Below, in pieces: positions 17,327 to 26,959 of a DNA stretch of 64,000 bases. A program made the translations under genes and the position numbers. Source of the DNA: Bradyrhizobium erythrophlei (GTDB lineage: Bacteria; Pseudomonadota; Alphaproteobacteria; Rhizobiales; Xanthobacteraceae); assembly GCF_900142985.1 (NCBI RefSeq), contig NZ_LT670849.1, forward strand, positions 6,092,501-6,156,500, read 5' to 3'. How positions within the stretch are numbered: position 1 is the stretch's first letter; every line of letters starts with the position of its first letter. Below the pieces are notes generated by a model that saw only the letters and a program-made list of their open reading frames with translations, was not told the DNA's origin and searched no databases.

Positions 17327-19666
17327 ATGGGTGTTGAAGGCATTGGCGCCAGCGTCGTACGCAAGGAGGACAAGCGTTTCATCACGGGCAAGGGCCGTTA
17401 CGTCGACGATATTAAGCTGCGGGGCATGACGTTCGCCCATTTCGTCCGCAGCCCGCACGCTCACGCAAAAGTCAAAAGCATCGATTCGTCGGCGGCTATG
17501 AAGCTGCCCGGCGTGATCGCCGTGCTGACCGGCAAGGAGCTGGTCCACGATAAGGTCGGCAATTTGATCTGCGGCTGGGCCATCACGTCGAAGGACGGCA
17601 CGCCGATGAAGATGGGCGCCTGGCCGGCGATGGCGCCGGAGACCGTACGCTTTGTCGGACAGGCGGTCGCGGTTGTGATCGCGGACTCGAAGAACCTCGC
17701 CAAGGACGCGGCCGAGGCCGTCGTCGTCGAATATGAAGAGTTGCCGTCGGTCCCGGACATCGGGGCGGCGATCAAGCCGGGCGCGCCGCAGCTTCACCCC
17801 GAGGCACCGGGCAACGTCATCTATGACTGGGTGCTCGGTGACGAAGCGGCCACCAATGCTGCCTTCTCCAAGGCCGCCAACGTAGTGTCGCTGGACCTCG
17901 TGAACAACCGCCTGGTGCCGAATGCGATGGAGCCACGCGCGGCGATCGCCGATTACGACACCGCGGAAGAGCACTTCACTTTATATACGACCTCGCAGAA
18001 CCCGCATGTCGCACGTCTGGTGCTGTCGGCGTTCTACAACATCGCCCCTGAGCACAAGCTGCGCGTGATCGCGCCCGACGTCGGCGGAGGGTTTGGCTCG
18101 AAAATCTACATCTATCCCGAGGAAATGGTGGCTCTGTGGGCGTCGAAGAAGGTTGGCCGTCCGGTGAAGTGGACCGGCGACCGGACCGAAGCGTTCCTCA
18201 CCGATCACCACGGCCGTGACCACATCTCGAAGGCAGAGATGGCGTTCGACAAGGACAACAGGATCCTGGGGCTACGGGTTAAGACCCATGCCAATTTCGG
18301 CGCCTATATGTCGCTGTTCTCTTCGGCCGTGCCGACCTATCTCTACGCGACGCTACTATCCGGGCAGTACGTCATTCCTGCGATCTATGCCGAGGTAATT
18401 GGCGTCTACACCAACACCACACCGGTCGATGCCTATCGCGGCGCAGGCCGGCCGGAAGCGAGCTATCTGCTCGAGCGCATGATGGAGACCGCAGCGCGCC
18501 AGCTCAAGGTCGATCCGACGGAACTGCGCCGCAAGAACTTCATCACGGCGTTCCCATATCAGACGCCGGTGATCATGGCCTATGATATCGGTGATTTCGG
18601 TGCCTCGCTCGACGCAGCGATGAAGGCGATTGACTACGCTGGCTTCCCCGCCCGCAAAGCGAAAGCGAGGTCCGAAGGCAAGCTGCGCGGTATTGGCGTA
18701 TCCTGCTACATCGAGGCTTGCGGAATCGCGCCGTCGAAAGCCGTCGGCAGCCTCGGCGCCGGTGTGGGCTTGTGGGAGTCCGCCGAGGTCCGCGTCAACC
18801 CTGTCGGCACTATCGAGATCCTCACGGGATCGCACAGCCACGGCCAGGGTCACGAGACGACGTTCGCGCAGCTGATATCGGAACGCTTGGGTGTCCCGAT
18901 CAACCAGGTGCAGATCATCCACGGCGACACAGACAAGGTGCAGTTCGGCATGGGCACCTATGGCTCGCGCTCGCTCGCGGTCGGCGGCACAGCCATCATC
19001 AAGGCGATGGAGAAGATCGAGGCCAAAGCCAAGAAGATCGCCGCCCATGCGCTGGAGGCTTCCGAGAGCGACATCGTCATCGCGAACGGCGAGTTCAAGG
19101 TGACCGGCACCGACAAGTCGATCGCACTGCCGATGGTCGCGCTCGCCGCCTATACCGCGCACAATCTGCCCGACGGCATGGAGCCCGGCTTGAAGGAGAC
19201 GGCGTTTTACGACCCGACTAACTTCACCTTCCCTGCGGGCGCCTATATCTGCGAACTCGAGGTCGATCCCGCTACCGGTAAGACCTCTTTTGTCAACTTC
19301 GTCGCCGCCGACGATTTCGGTCGGCTGATCAACCCGATGATTGTCGAGGGCCAGGTCCATGGCGGCCTCGCCCAGGGCATCGGCCAGGCGCTGCTGGAGG
19401 GCGCGGTCTACGACAGTAATGGCCAGCCGGTGACGGCGTCGTTCATGGATTACACCATGCCGCGCGCCGACGACCTGCCGTCGTTCAAGCTGTCGCACAC
19501 GACGACGCTGTGTCCTGGCAATCCGCTAGGTGTCAAGGGCTGCGGCGAGGCCGGCGCGATCGGCGCTTCCGCGGCCGTGATCAATGCGATCACGGATGCA
19601 ATCGGCAATAACAAACTGGACATGCCGGCGACGCCCGACCGCGTCTGGCACACGATCCGCCGCTGA
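17327..19666 (+). CDS. coxL: CO dehydrogenase-like molybdenum large subunit, form II (CoxL-like)
   Basis: A 779-residue molybdopterin-cytosine-dinucleotide subunit of the xanthine oxidase family, complete from the N-terminal GIGASVVRKEDKRFITGKGR to the C-terminal GVKGCGEAGAIGAS segment with its catalytic Glu. The active-site loop reads AYRGAGR (residues 369-375), the signature of form II CoxL-like proteins, not the AYRCSFR of true form I CO dehydrogenases. The Cys that builds the Mo-S-Cu centre is therefore missing. GGGAG precedes the ATG. CO oxidation by form II enzymes is debated; it may hydroxylate another small compound. It lies between coxS and coxM. Confidence 0.93.
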   Translation: MGVEGIGASVVRKEDKRFITGKGRYVDDIKLRGMTFAHFVRSPHAHAKVKSIDSSAAMKLPGVIAVLTGKELVHDKVGNLICGWAITSKDGTPMKMGAWPAMAPETVRFVGQAVAVVIADSKNLAKDAAEAVVVEYEELPSVPDIGAAIKPGAPQLHPEAPGNVIYDWVLGDEAATNAAFSKAANVVSLDLVNNRLVPNAMEPRAAIADYDTAEEHFTLYTTSQNPHVARLVLSAFYNIAPEHKLRVIAPDVGGGFGSKIYIYPEEMVALWASKKVGRPVKWTGDRTEAFLTDHHGRDHISKAEMAFDKDNRILGLRVKTHANFGAYMSLFSSAVPTYLYATLLSGQYVIPAIYAEVIGVYTNTTPVDAYRGAGRPEASYLLERMMETAARQLKVDPTELRRKNFITAFPYQTPVIMAYDIGDFGASLDAAMKAIDYAGFPARKAKARSEGKLRGIGVSCYIEACGIAPSKAVGSLGAGVGLWESAEVRVNPVGTIEILTGSHSHGQGHETTFAQLISERLGVPINQVQIIHGDTDKVQFGMGTYGSRSLAVGGTAIIKAMEKIEAKAKKIAAHALEASESDIVIANGEFKVTGTDKSIALPMVALAAYTAHNLPDGMEPGLKETAFYDPTNFTFPAGAYICELEVDPATGKTSFVNFVAADDFGRLINPMIVEGQVHGGLAQGIGQALLEGAVYDSNGQPVTASFMDYTMPRADDLPSFKLSHTTTLCPGNPLGVKGCGEAGAIGASAAVINAITDAIGNNKLDMPATPDRVWHTIRR

Positions 19667-19680
19667 GAGGGAGAACCAGT

Positions 19681-20475
19681 ATGTACGAGACAACATATCA
19701 CCGTGCCTCCAGCGTCGACGAAGCCGCGGCGATGTTCGCCAAAGGCTCGGAATCGAAATACCTTGCTGGCGGCCATACGTTGATCCCAGTGATGAAGCAG
19801 CGCTTAGCCTCGCCCTCCGACGTGATCGATCTCGGGAAGATCAAAGAGCTGATCGGCATCGAGGCGTCGGGCGATACGCTGACCATCAAGGCGGCGACTA
19901 CACATTACGATGTGGCCAATAGCGGGCCAACGCAAAAAGTTATTCCCGCGCTCGCCTATCTCGCTTCCCTGATTGGCGATCCGGCCGTGCGGCATCGCGG
20001 CACGATAGGCGGCTCGATCGCCAACAACGACCCGGCCGCCGACTATCCGGCGGCACTCCTAGCGCTTGGGGCGATCGTGAAGACCAACAAGCGGTCGATC
20101 CCGGCAGACGATTTCTTCCAGGGCCTGTTCACGACCGCCCTAGCTGACGGTGAAATCATCACCGCCGTGTCGTTCCCCGTTCCGGCCAAGGCGGGCTACG
20201 CAAAATTCCCGCATCCCGCCTCGCGCTTCGCGTTAGCCGGCGTGTTCGTCGCCAAGACCAAATCGGGCGAGATGCGCGTCGCTGCCACGGGTGTATTCCA
20301 AAGCGGCGTCATGCGGGTACCGGCAATAGAGGCGGCGTTGGAGGTGGACTGGTCGGCAGCCGCACTCGACAACGTTGTGATTTCAGCAGACGGCTTGTTG
20401 AGCGATCTTCACGGTTCTTCGGATTATCGCGCCCACCTGATCAAGGTGATGGCACAGCGGGCGTTGGCAGTTTGA
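19681..20475 (+). CDS. coxM: CO dehydrogenase-like FAD-binding medium subunit (CoxM)
   Basis: A 264-residue FAD subunit. The two flavin-binding motifs are GGHTLIPVMKQRLA near residue 25 and a later GGSIANNDPAADYPAAL, both standard for CoxM and xanthine dehydrogenase medium subunits, and the C-terminal domain has the VYSG-like decoration in shortened form. GAGAGGGAGAACCAGT lies just before the ATG, and the gene starts 14 bases after coxL, so the two are co-transcribed. It accepts electrons from the iron-sulfur subunit and passes them to an outside acceptor. No accessory genes such as coxD, coxE or coxF follow; downstream is a decayed LysR fragment. Confidence 0.94.
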   Translation: MYETTYHRASSVDEAAAMFAKGSESKYLAGGHTLIPVMKQRLASPSDVIDLGKIKELIGIEASGDTLTIKAATTHYDVANSGPTQKVIPALAYLASLIGDPAVRHRGTIGGSIANNDPAADYPAALLALGAIVKTNKRSIPADDFFQGLFTTALADGEIITAVSFPVPAKAGYAKFPHPASRFALAGVFVAKTKSGEMRVAATGVFQSGVMRVPAIEAALEVDWSAAALDNVVISADGLLSDLHGSSDYRAHLIKVMAQRALAV

Positions 20476-20499
20476 GTGGTCTATGTGCTGTCTGGGTGC

Positions 20500-20745
20500 A
20501 TGCCGTACGGCGCTCTCGGCCTCTCCGGCGAGCCGCAACAACCGATCCGAGCATGCCGGAAGGCGTTCGCCCGCGGTCATGAGCACCAGAGAGCAACCTT
20601 GACGCTGCGAGAGCGCAACGCCGAGCCATTGCTCCAGTTGTTTGACGAGTGTCTTTACGGTGCTTTGTACACGGTGCAGCCTCAATGCCGCACGAAAAGC
20701 GCCTCCTTCACGCACAACTGCACGGAAGCTCTCCAGCGGCTAAGG
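20500..20745 (-). pseudogene. decayed LysR-type regulator, N-terminal HTH fragment
   Basis: Minus-strand translation gives PLESFRAVVREGGAFRAAL, then RLHRVQSTVKTLVKQLEQWL and GVALSQRQGCSLVLMTAGER, clearly the winged-helix N-terminus of a LysR protein. A stop codon lies just upstream of the first conserved residues and homology ends after about 80 residues, with no effector domain, so the gene is dead. It lies convergent to the coxS-L-M operon and may be the remnant of a former regulator or of an insertion event. Confidence 0.75.
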
Positions 20746-20839
20746 GTCGATCGTTCTCCTATCGAGATATACCTGCCTCAAAAATTCATTTGTATGGGAG
20801 ATGCATAGGTGGCTCAATCGCCCGGTTCAGAGAACCAAA

Positions 20840-21820
20840 ATGACAGCTATCTCGAACCGGCTTACAAGAACTCTAAATATCAGGCATCCGATCATATCTG
20901 CGCCGATGCACTTAGCAGCGGGTGGCGTGCTGGCCGCGGCAGTTAGCAGAGCGGGCGGGCTGGGTTTAATCGGCGGCGGGTATGGAGATTCTACCTGGCT
21001 AGACGAACAGTTTGAAGCCGCTGCAGCTCAGCGGGTAGGCGTCGGCTTCATCACTTGGTCGCTTCGAAAATCTCCGTCGTTACTGACGGATGTGTTGAAG
21101 CGCAATCCGGCAGCAGTGATGTTGTCCTTTGGCGATCCGCGTCTCTTTGTCGACGAAATCCGTAAAGCGGGCGCGCTGGTTATTTGCCAGTGTCAAAATA
21201 CCGATCACGTTTGGGATGCTATCGACGTCGGCGCCGACATCGTGGTAGCGCAGGGTGCCGAGGCAGGAGGTCATGGAGCGCTTCGCGGTACGCTTTCCTT
21301 CGTTCCGGAGACCGCTAATCTCCTTGCCGTCCATTCACCCAACTCAATGCTGCTTGCAGCGGGCGGCATCGCCGATGGACGAGGCCTTGCCGCAGCACTC
21401 ATGCTAGGCGCAGATGGTGTTCTGGTCGGAACCCGTTTTTGGGCCTCGAACGAGGCGCTTGTGAGCGAACGGCATCACGAAGCTATCATAGAAGCGACGG
21501 GTGATGAAACAATACGCACGACGGTCGCTGATATCGCGCGTCAAATACCTTGGCCTCGCGGTTTCACGGCAAGAATTCGTCGTAACGCTTTCACGCAGCG
21601 CTGGCACGATCGTGAGAGCTTGCTTGAACAAAATGTCGCCGTGGAGGGACCTTGCTACAGACAGGCCTTCTCCGAGGGCGACCCCGACAATACAGGCGTC
21701 TGGTTCGGCGAAGCGGCTGGTCTGGTCAGCACTATCGAACCAGCCTCCGTCATCGTTGACCGAATGGCGACCGATGCAGCCAGCCTTCTTAGTGGCCAAC
21801 GAGCCACGTCGCTAACGTGA
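20840..21820 (+). CDS. nitronate monooxygenase family protein (FMN)
   Basis: A 326-residue TIM-barrel flavoprotein of the nitronate monooxygenase/2-nitropropane dioxygenase family. Features are the opening NIRHPIISAPMHLAAGGVLA, GLGLIGGGYG, the FMN/phosphate motif QGAEAGGHGA with the family histidine, and the late LLAAGGIADGRGLAAALMLGADGVLVGTRF. The ATG at 20840 starts the domain; upstream in-frame codons to 20801 lack homology. It would detoxify alkyl nitronates such as propionate-3-nitronate, though some relatives act as enoyl reductases. It lies alone downstream of the cox operon; its ribosome-binding site (AGAGAA) is weak. Confidence 0.9.
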   Translation: MTAISNRLTRTLNIRHPIISAPMHLAAGGVLAAAVSRAGGLGLIGGGYGDSTWLDEQFEAAAAQRVGVGFITWSLRKSPSLLTDVLKRNPAAVMLSFGDPRLFVDEIRKAGALVICQCQNTDHVWDAIDVGADIVVAQGAEAGGHGALRGTLSFVPETANLLAVHSPNSMLLAAGGIADGRGLAAALMLGADGVLVGTRFWASNEALVSERHHEAIIEATGDETIRTTVADIARQIPWPRGFTARIRRNAFTQRWHDRESLLEQNVAVEGPCYRQAFSEGDPDNTGVWFGEAAGLVSTIEPASVIVDRMATDAASLLSGQRATSLT

Positions 21821-22157
21821 TGGACGGGTCTCATAAGGACATGATGATCATTGAGGTCCGATTGTCATTAGGATTGAATTCGAGGCGGAGACAGGTTCGC
21901 CGCGACTCGCGGAGGTGGTGCAGCTCGAAAGAGGAGCCGGCCGACGTCACCGCGCAAGAGAGGCGCGGGAGTTTACGGTCCTAGCGAGCACGCTGACGGT
22001 AACAAAGATAATTCTTCGAGCGGGCAATTTGAGCGGCGTATCGCTGTTGTTCAGCGACTTGGTACCATTGATTTCAAATCGACCGGTACTACGGTCGCTC
22101 CGTGCATTCGGCTAAGCTCCCAAATACAAGCTGTGGGCAATGCGGTGTGGAGGGAAC
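21821..22157. other. intergenic gap upstream of acyl-CoA dehydrogenase
   Basis: About 340 bases without a recognisable gene. GGAGGG close to 22150 is the ribosome-binding site of the next gene; no other signal was seen. Confidence 0.5.
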
Positions 22158-23480
22158 ATGCCGATTGATTTTGAGCTATCGAAAGAACAGCTCGGCTTGC
22201 GGATCCAGGCGCGCGAGTTTGGTGATCAGATACTGCGTCCGTTGATCGATAAGGTTGAGAGCGAGCCGATCCCCGAGAAGCGCTTCCAACTCACAAAAGA
22301 AGCCTACAAGGCTGCCTACGCCGATGGAAGTGCGTTCGGATTCCTACCAAAGAAGTACGGGGGCGCGGGCCTGAGTACGCTCGACTACGCGATCATTGCT
22401 GAAGAGTTGTGCGCAGTTGATCCAGGCGTTCCGACAACGGTGGTTGCCAATGGGCTGGGTCTGATGCCCGTCGTGTACTACGGAAGTGAGGAACAGAAGG
22501 AGCGCTTCCTTCGCGCGGCGACGTCGGACCCATCGGGAGAATTCGTTGCCGGATATGGTGTTTCAGAGCCGCCGGGTCGCCACAGCGGGACAGCAAACTT
22601 CGATGCCCCGCTTCCAGCTCCGGCAGGTATCGGCCTGACAGCGACACGCGATGGTGACGAGTATGTCCTCAACGGCCAAAAGTATTGGCCGAGCACGACT
22701 GGTGGCTGGGATGGACAAGGGGCGAATCTGAATCTGTTTGTCGTCCGCACCGATCCCAGTCGTGGCGGAAAGTCAGGCATATCGGCCATCATGATTGAGC
22801 GCGGTACACTTGGAATAAGTTACAAGGCGATCGACAAGATGGCGCATCACGGCGCCCGCAACGACGAAGTAATCTTTAAAAATGTTCGCGTGCCAGCGAA
22901 AAACCTTATCGAGGGAACCTTCGGTAATGGCGATCTACTGATAAACCGTAACTTTGGTTGGTCGGGCCCGTTGGTATCGGCCGCCGCGCTCGGAAACGCG
23001 CGGGGAGCCTATGAATATGCTTTAGAGTGGGCCAAAAACAACTCTGCGGGCGGCCCTGAGCCAATCATCAAATACCAAAACGTCGGCTATGTTTTAGGTG
23101 ACGTCGCGACGAGAATTGAAGCGTGCCGGTACTTCGTTTGGAAGGCGGCTCACTATCTCGATAGCCATGACTATCATGGCGAGATGATTGGCGCGATGTG
23201 CAAGTCGTTCGTGACCGAGACCATGTTCGATTGTGTATATAAGTGTATGCAGGTTGTCGGTACGAACAGCGCTGATCGAAAGCTTCCATTCGCAAAGTTC
23301 TTCAAAGAATCGGCAATCTTCCCCATTTACGATGGCGGCAATTTCGGCATGCAACGACGGCGTGTACATGGAATCCTTGCTGACCCCGGTTACGATCCTC
23401 GTGCGCTTGCAGAGAACCGGCTCGTGGAGTTCACCAGGGACATGGAAGGTATCGATACAGTTCCGGGTACCAGTATTTGA
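22158..23480 (+). CDS. acyl-CoA dehydrogenase family protein with Asp at the catalytic-base position
   Basis: A 440-residue FAD enzyme that oxidises an acyl-CoA at C2-C3 or a related compound. The N-terminal helical domain, the middle beta-domain (EFVAGYGVSEPPGRHSG, GDEYVLNGQKYWPSTTGG) and the C-terminal helical domain (LPFAKFFKESAIFPIYDGGN) are complete. In medium-chain enzymes the base is the Glu of Y-E-G-T; here the segment is YDGGNFGMQRRRV, so the position holds Asp392. The segment between the two sheets is longer than in classical enzymes. GGAGGG before the ATG supports the start. It precedes the AcuI-like reductase, with a 238-base gap. Confidence 0.88.
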   Translation: MPIDFELSKEQLGLRIQAREFGDQILRPLIDKVESEPIPEKRFQLTKEAYKAAYADGSAFGFLPKKYGGAGLSTLDYAIIAEELCAVDPGVPTTVVANGLGLMPVVYYGSEEQKERFLRAATSDPSGEFVAGYGVSEPPGRHSGTANFDAPLPAPAGIGLTATRDGDEYVLNGQKYWPSTTGGWDGQGANLNLFVVRTDPSRGGKSGISAIMIERGTLGISYKAIDKMAHHGARNDEVIFKNVRVPAKNLIEGTFGNGDLLINRNFGWSGPLVSAAALGNARGAYEYALEWAKNNSAGGPEPIIKYQNVGYVLGDVATRIEACRYFVWKAAHYLDSHDYHGEMIGAMCKSFVTETMFDCVYKCMQVVGTNSADRKLPFAKFFKESAIFPIYDGGNFGMQRRRVHGILADPGYDPRALAENRLVEFTRDMEGIDTVPGTSI

Positions 23481-23718
23481 TTGATGTTGCTCGCGCCTTT
23501 GGTGGAGCATGCTCTGGTTCACGATGTGGACCAGGGCTTCGAAGTTATTTTGTTGAACGACGCGCACCAGTGACAAATGAGATCGTCCGCAGCGCAAAGG
23601 TGTTCTAGATGGTCTCCGAACCGAAGTGCAAGAAGGGCAGAGCAAAGGTTCCGCTGGTTTGTCACGCAAAGCATCGGTCAAACGAACGGCGGAAGAAGTC
23701 GTAAAAGGGAGCACGCGG

Positions 23719-24702
23719 TTGTTCAGAGCTGTACTTATCGAGAAGGACGAACGGGGATATCGCGCTGACGTGGTCGAGCTGCCCGAAAGCCGCCTCCCCG
23801 AAGGAGACGTGCTGGTCGACGTCGAATTCAGCACGCTGAACTATAAGGATGGGCTTGCCATCACCGGACAAGGCCCGATCGTCAGATCTTTTCCGATGGT
23901 ACCGGGAATCGATTTCGCCGGCGTCGTCAGTTCAAGCTCCGATCCGAGGTTCGCGGCGGGCGACCGCGTGGTCCTTAACGGTTGGGGCGTCGGAGAACAC
24001 CACTGGGGCGGATTGGCGCAGCGAGCCAAGGTCAAGGGCGACTGGCTGATCAAGCTGCCGGGATCGATGCCTTCCCGTCGCGCGATGATCATCGGCACCG
24101 CCGGCTACACGGCAATGCTATCGGTTATGGCGCTCGAAAAATATGGCATTCGCCCCGGAGCAGGCGATGTACTGGTGACCGGCTCCAGCGGCGGTGTAGG
24201 CAGTATTGCGATCATGCTGCTCGATAAGCTCGGCTTTCGTGTCGTCGCATCGACCGGCCGGCGCGAAGAAGAGCCGTATCTGAAGAGTCTGGGAGTTTCC
24301 GAGATCATCGATCGGACCCAGCTCTCGCAGCCTGGCAAGCCTCTACAAAAGGAGCGCTGGATCGCGGCGATCGACTCAGTCGGCAGCCATACGCTGGCCA
24401 ACGTGTGCGCCAGCATCAGGGCGGACGGCGCGGTGGCCGCGTGCGGCATGGCACAAGGTCTCGATTTCCCTTCCAACGTCGCTCCGTTCATCCTCCGCGG
24501 TGTCGCGCTTTTCGGCATCAACAGCGTGACACGCCTGAAGGCAGAACGCATCGAGGCCTGGACTCGGCTGGCTTCGCTACTGACCGAAGCGGACCTCGAG
24601 AGGACTGCGATGGAGGTCGGTTTGAAAGACGCCGTAGCGACCGCCGGCCGCCTTATGAGCGGGCAAATCCGAGGACGCACGGTCGTCGACGTCAACCGAT
24701 AG
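23719..24702 (+). CDS. AcuI/YhdH-type NADPH-dependent acryloyl-CoA reductase family
   Basis: A 327-residue zinc-free medium-chain reductase of the YhdH/AcuI group, which reduces acryloyl-CoA or similar enoyl compounds with NADPH. Typical segments are LFRAVLIEKDERG, FSTLNYKDGLAITGQGP, PMVPGIDFAGVV, the NADPH motif VTGSSGGVGSIAIMLLDKLG and GVALFGINSV. I chose TTG at 23719, where homology begins and AGGGAG lies seven bases upstream; the frame is open back to 23626 but that part has no homology. With the acyl-CoA dehydrogenase upstream it suggests short-chain acyl-CoA metabolism. No zinc ligands are expected or seen. Confidence 0.9.
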   Translation: MFRAVLIEKDERGYRADVVELPESRLPEGDVLVDVEFSTLNYKDGLAITGQGPIVRSFPMVPGIDFAGVVSSSSDPRFAAGDRVVLNGWGVGEHHWGGLAQRAKVKGDWLIKLPGSMPSRRAMIIGTAGYTAMLSVMALEKYGIRPGAGDVLVTGSSGGVGSIAIMLLDKLGFRVVASTGRREEEPYLKSLGVSEIIDRTQLSQPGKPLQKERWIAAIDSVGSHTLANVCASIRADGAVAACGMAQGLDFPSNVAPFILRGVALFGINSVTRLKAERIEAWTRLASLLTEADLERTAMEVGLKDAVATAGRLMSGQIRGRTVVDVNR

Positions 24703-26959
24703 GCCGGGCAACGACACCCACGATAGCGGAAATCGCTCTGCAATCACATCAGTCGCTCTGGAATGACGGGGCACTAGAGTCCCTGTATCGTTGCCGTGCC
24801 AAGCCCAGGGCTCGTGATGTTTCAGTTCGCGCAGCCTCGCCGCCGCGTTGGTGGCGACAAGGCATTCCGCGATCTGAAAACGAGATAAGGCTATCTAAAT
24901 CATTCGTTTTACAGAGTTGCGATTGTCGAATCACTTGGCACAAGGTCCAACGGCCGAGAGGTGTTCAAGATCGCGTTTAATCGCAATTGATTCCGCTCGT
25001 GCTGAATTGCCGAACGCAGATTGGGTGCGACCGTCGAACTCTTCTATTGCACTTAGTTTGCTGTCGTGGCGGGCAAACCCCATACGTAGGTTTAGAAGAA
25101 CCGCCTTCTGAAATTCGCTACGAGTTAGATGTTTCCGATGGGTATCGAGCGTTCTGCGCAAGCGATCTAATACGACCCCAGCCTCCGTCTAGGCCTCGGT
25201 TGTTTCCCCCGAACCTTGGCCACGGCGGATCGTACCGAGCCTTCCCCTCGCGTGCTTCGTATAGGATGCTTGCGTGAAGGGCCGGTGGCGCGTCTTGCCA
25301 CCGGCCCTTTTTTTGTGGCTGAGTTTCGTGCTTGGTCCGCATTTCCGCCATTCGCACGACTTCTGCCAAGGACCGACCTTCCATTTTTTATCAGATGTCT
25401 GCGGCGGTTTTTCACGGTGACTTCGCTGAGTGTCGCTTCGCCGAACCGCTAGGTGACATCCGCAGCTGCATCGCATCCATGTAGCATGCCCTAGCCTTCA
25501 TGGTTCTCGATGCTTCCAGGGTGACGAAATGGGCCTACCGGGCAGCACCACGTTTCCAGATGATGTCGGACCGCCCCACGACCTAGCTTGCGCCATCCGA
25601 TTCCCCCGGGCGAAAGAAGTAGATCGTTCTCTGTTGCAGTAGGCGTGGTTTCATTTCCCTGCCGCCCGGTGAACCGATCGATAGTGTTTCTCCCAATTTA
25701 GCCTGGACTCCTCGGACAATCCGCAGTGCTTGCCCGAGACACGACGGCTGGCGCATTGGTCGACCCTTTTGCGAAAGCGACGTCCAAGGGCCTGCGCTCC
25801 TTCGCGCGTTCTTGCCGTCTATCACTTCGATTACCATAACTACTCGCCGCTCATGTCGATGTTGCACTTGGTCAAGGCCGATCTTGAGAGGACGTTCAGC
25901 GCTGCCTGATATTATTGATTAGCCCTCATTTGATCGGTGTAAGCCAGCGTGATTCCTTCCAAAAACGCTGTTTTGACCGACGGCTACCCCAAATTCGACT
26001 CACAAATCGAGCTTGCGAAACCTGCCGTACCCAAGCGAAGGAATTTGAACGAACGCCGTATCTGTCCCGACGATAAGACTGGAAAGCCACGCACTTCAAC
26101 CCTCAATCGGGGGCGCCGAATCGATCCGGTATAGCCATGCAATGAAATAAGTAAAATCCGAGAATGCTGGAGTGGAAAAATCGGTCAATCTCCGGAGAAG
26201 ATATGGCTATCTCGAAAAAGCGTTTGAAGGCGATGCCGGGGTTTGCCTAGCGTAAGCCGACTCGAGGCAAAGACAAAAATACGCGACGCAGATAAGCTAA
26301 TGCGGGGATAGAGTTTACGCGAAACCAGTGAAGTTTGGCTGCTGCGCGTTATCGGCAACAGATTGGAAGCTCTCCGAATTCCGGTTTAGGCTCGCGATGG
26401 TTGCAATGATAGTCCAATCGCACTCGTTGTAACCTTTGCTCGGCCAACGTGAGCAGACCTTATGGTGGGCAACATGGTGTTCGTGCTCACGACTCCGACT
26501 AAGGGGTCTTTGAGGGGCATGTGCTTCGCCAAGGAGCAGACGAATGGTCTAATTGCACCACCCCTTGCAACGCGAACCCAGACAGACCGGAGTCCAACAC
26601 CAACGCCTCCGTGCATAAGGCGCCGTCGAGACCATCTCCAGTATGGTTGGTCGTGGGCACGTCGCTGCCTCAGGCGGCAGACCTCAGGATGTCTTGTGGC
26701 ATTTGAGGATCGACGAAGGTCAGCGAATGCGATGTGCCACAGGTGAGCGAGTAATCGGTGCAAGAAGCGTCTCTTGATTTTAACTCGCATCAAGCAAGGA
26801 GTGGAGCGGTTGCAGCCCGCTGGGAGATACTGAGACAAAGGTGAATCGATTGTTGCACGGGCGCGTGGCGTTGGATCCAAACTGATTGCCGTTCCTAAGC
26901 GATAGATAAACCGGCGCGCGGGAGCGAATTTTCTCAATACGAAATCTGGGAGCATTCGA
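24703..26959. other. 2.2-kb gene-poor region
   Basis: No gene of known family is visible over about 2,250 bases. A minus-strand frame at 24931-25161 (76 codons, TTG start) has protein-like composition but no family match, and a minus-strand frame at 26386-26700 is similar; both may be remnants. A strong intrinsic terminator lies at 25279-25314 with no gene directly upstream. The last part should carry the promoter of the transporter gene at 26960. Confidence 0.5.
25279..25314 (+). terminator. strong rho-independent terminator without an upstream gene
   Basis: GGGCCGGTGGC (25279-25289) pairs perfectly over 11 bp with GCCACCGGCCC (25297-25307), with a 7-base loop, followed by seven T residues. 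This is a textbook plus-strand terminator. The nearest plus-strand gene ends at 24702, almost 580 bases upstream, so it may end a small RNA. Confidence 0.9.

Noticed and set aside
25118..25384. Minus-strand frames across the orphan terminator
   Set aside because: They run through an 11-bp perfect terminator stem and have no family motif, so coding is unlikely.
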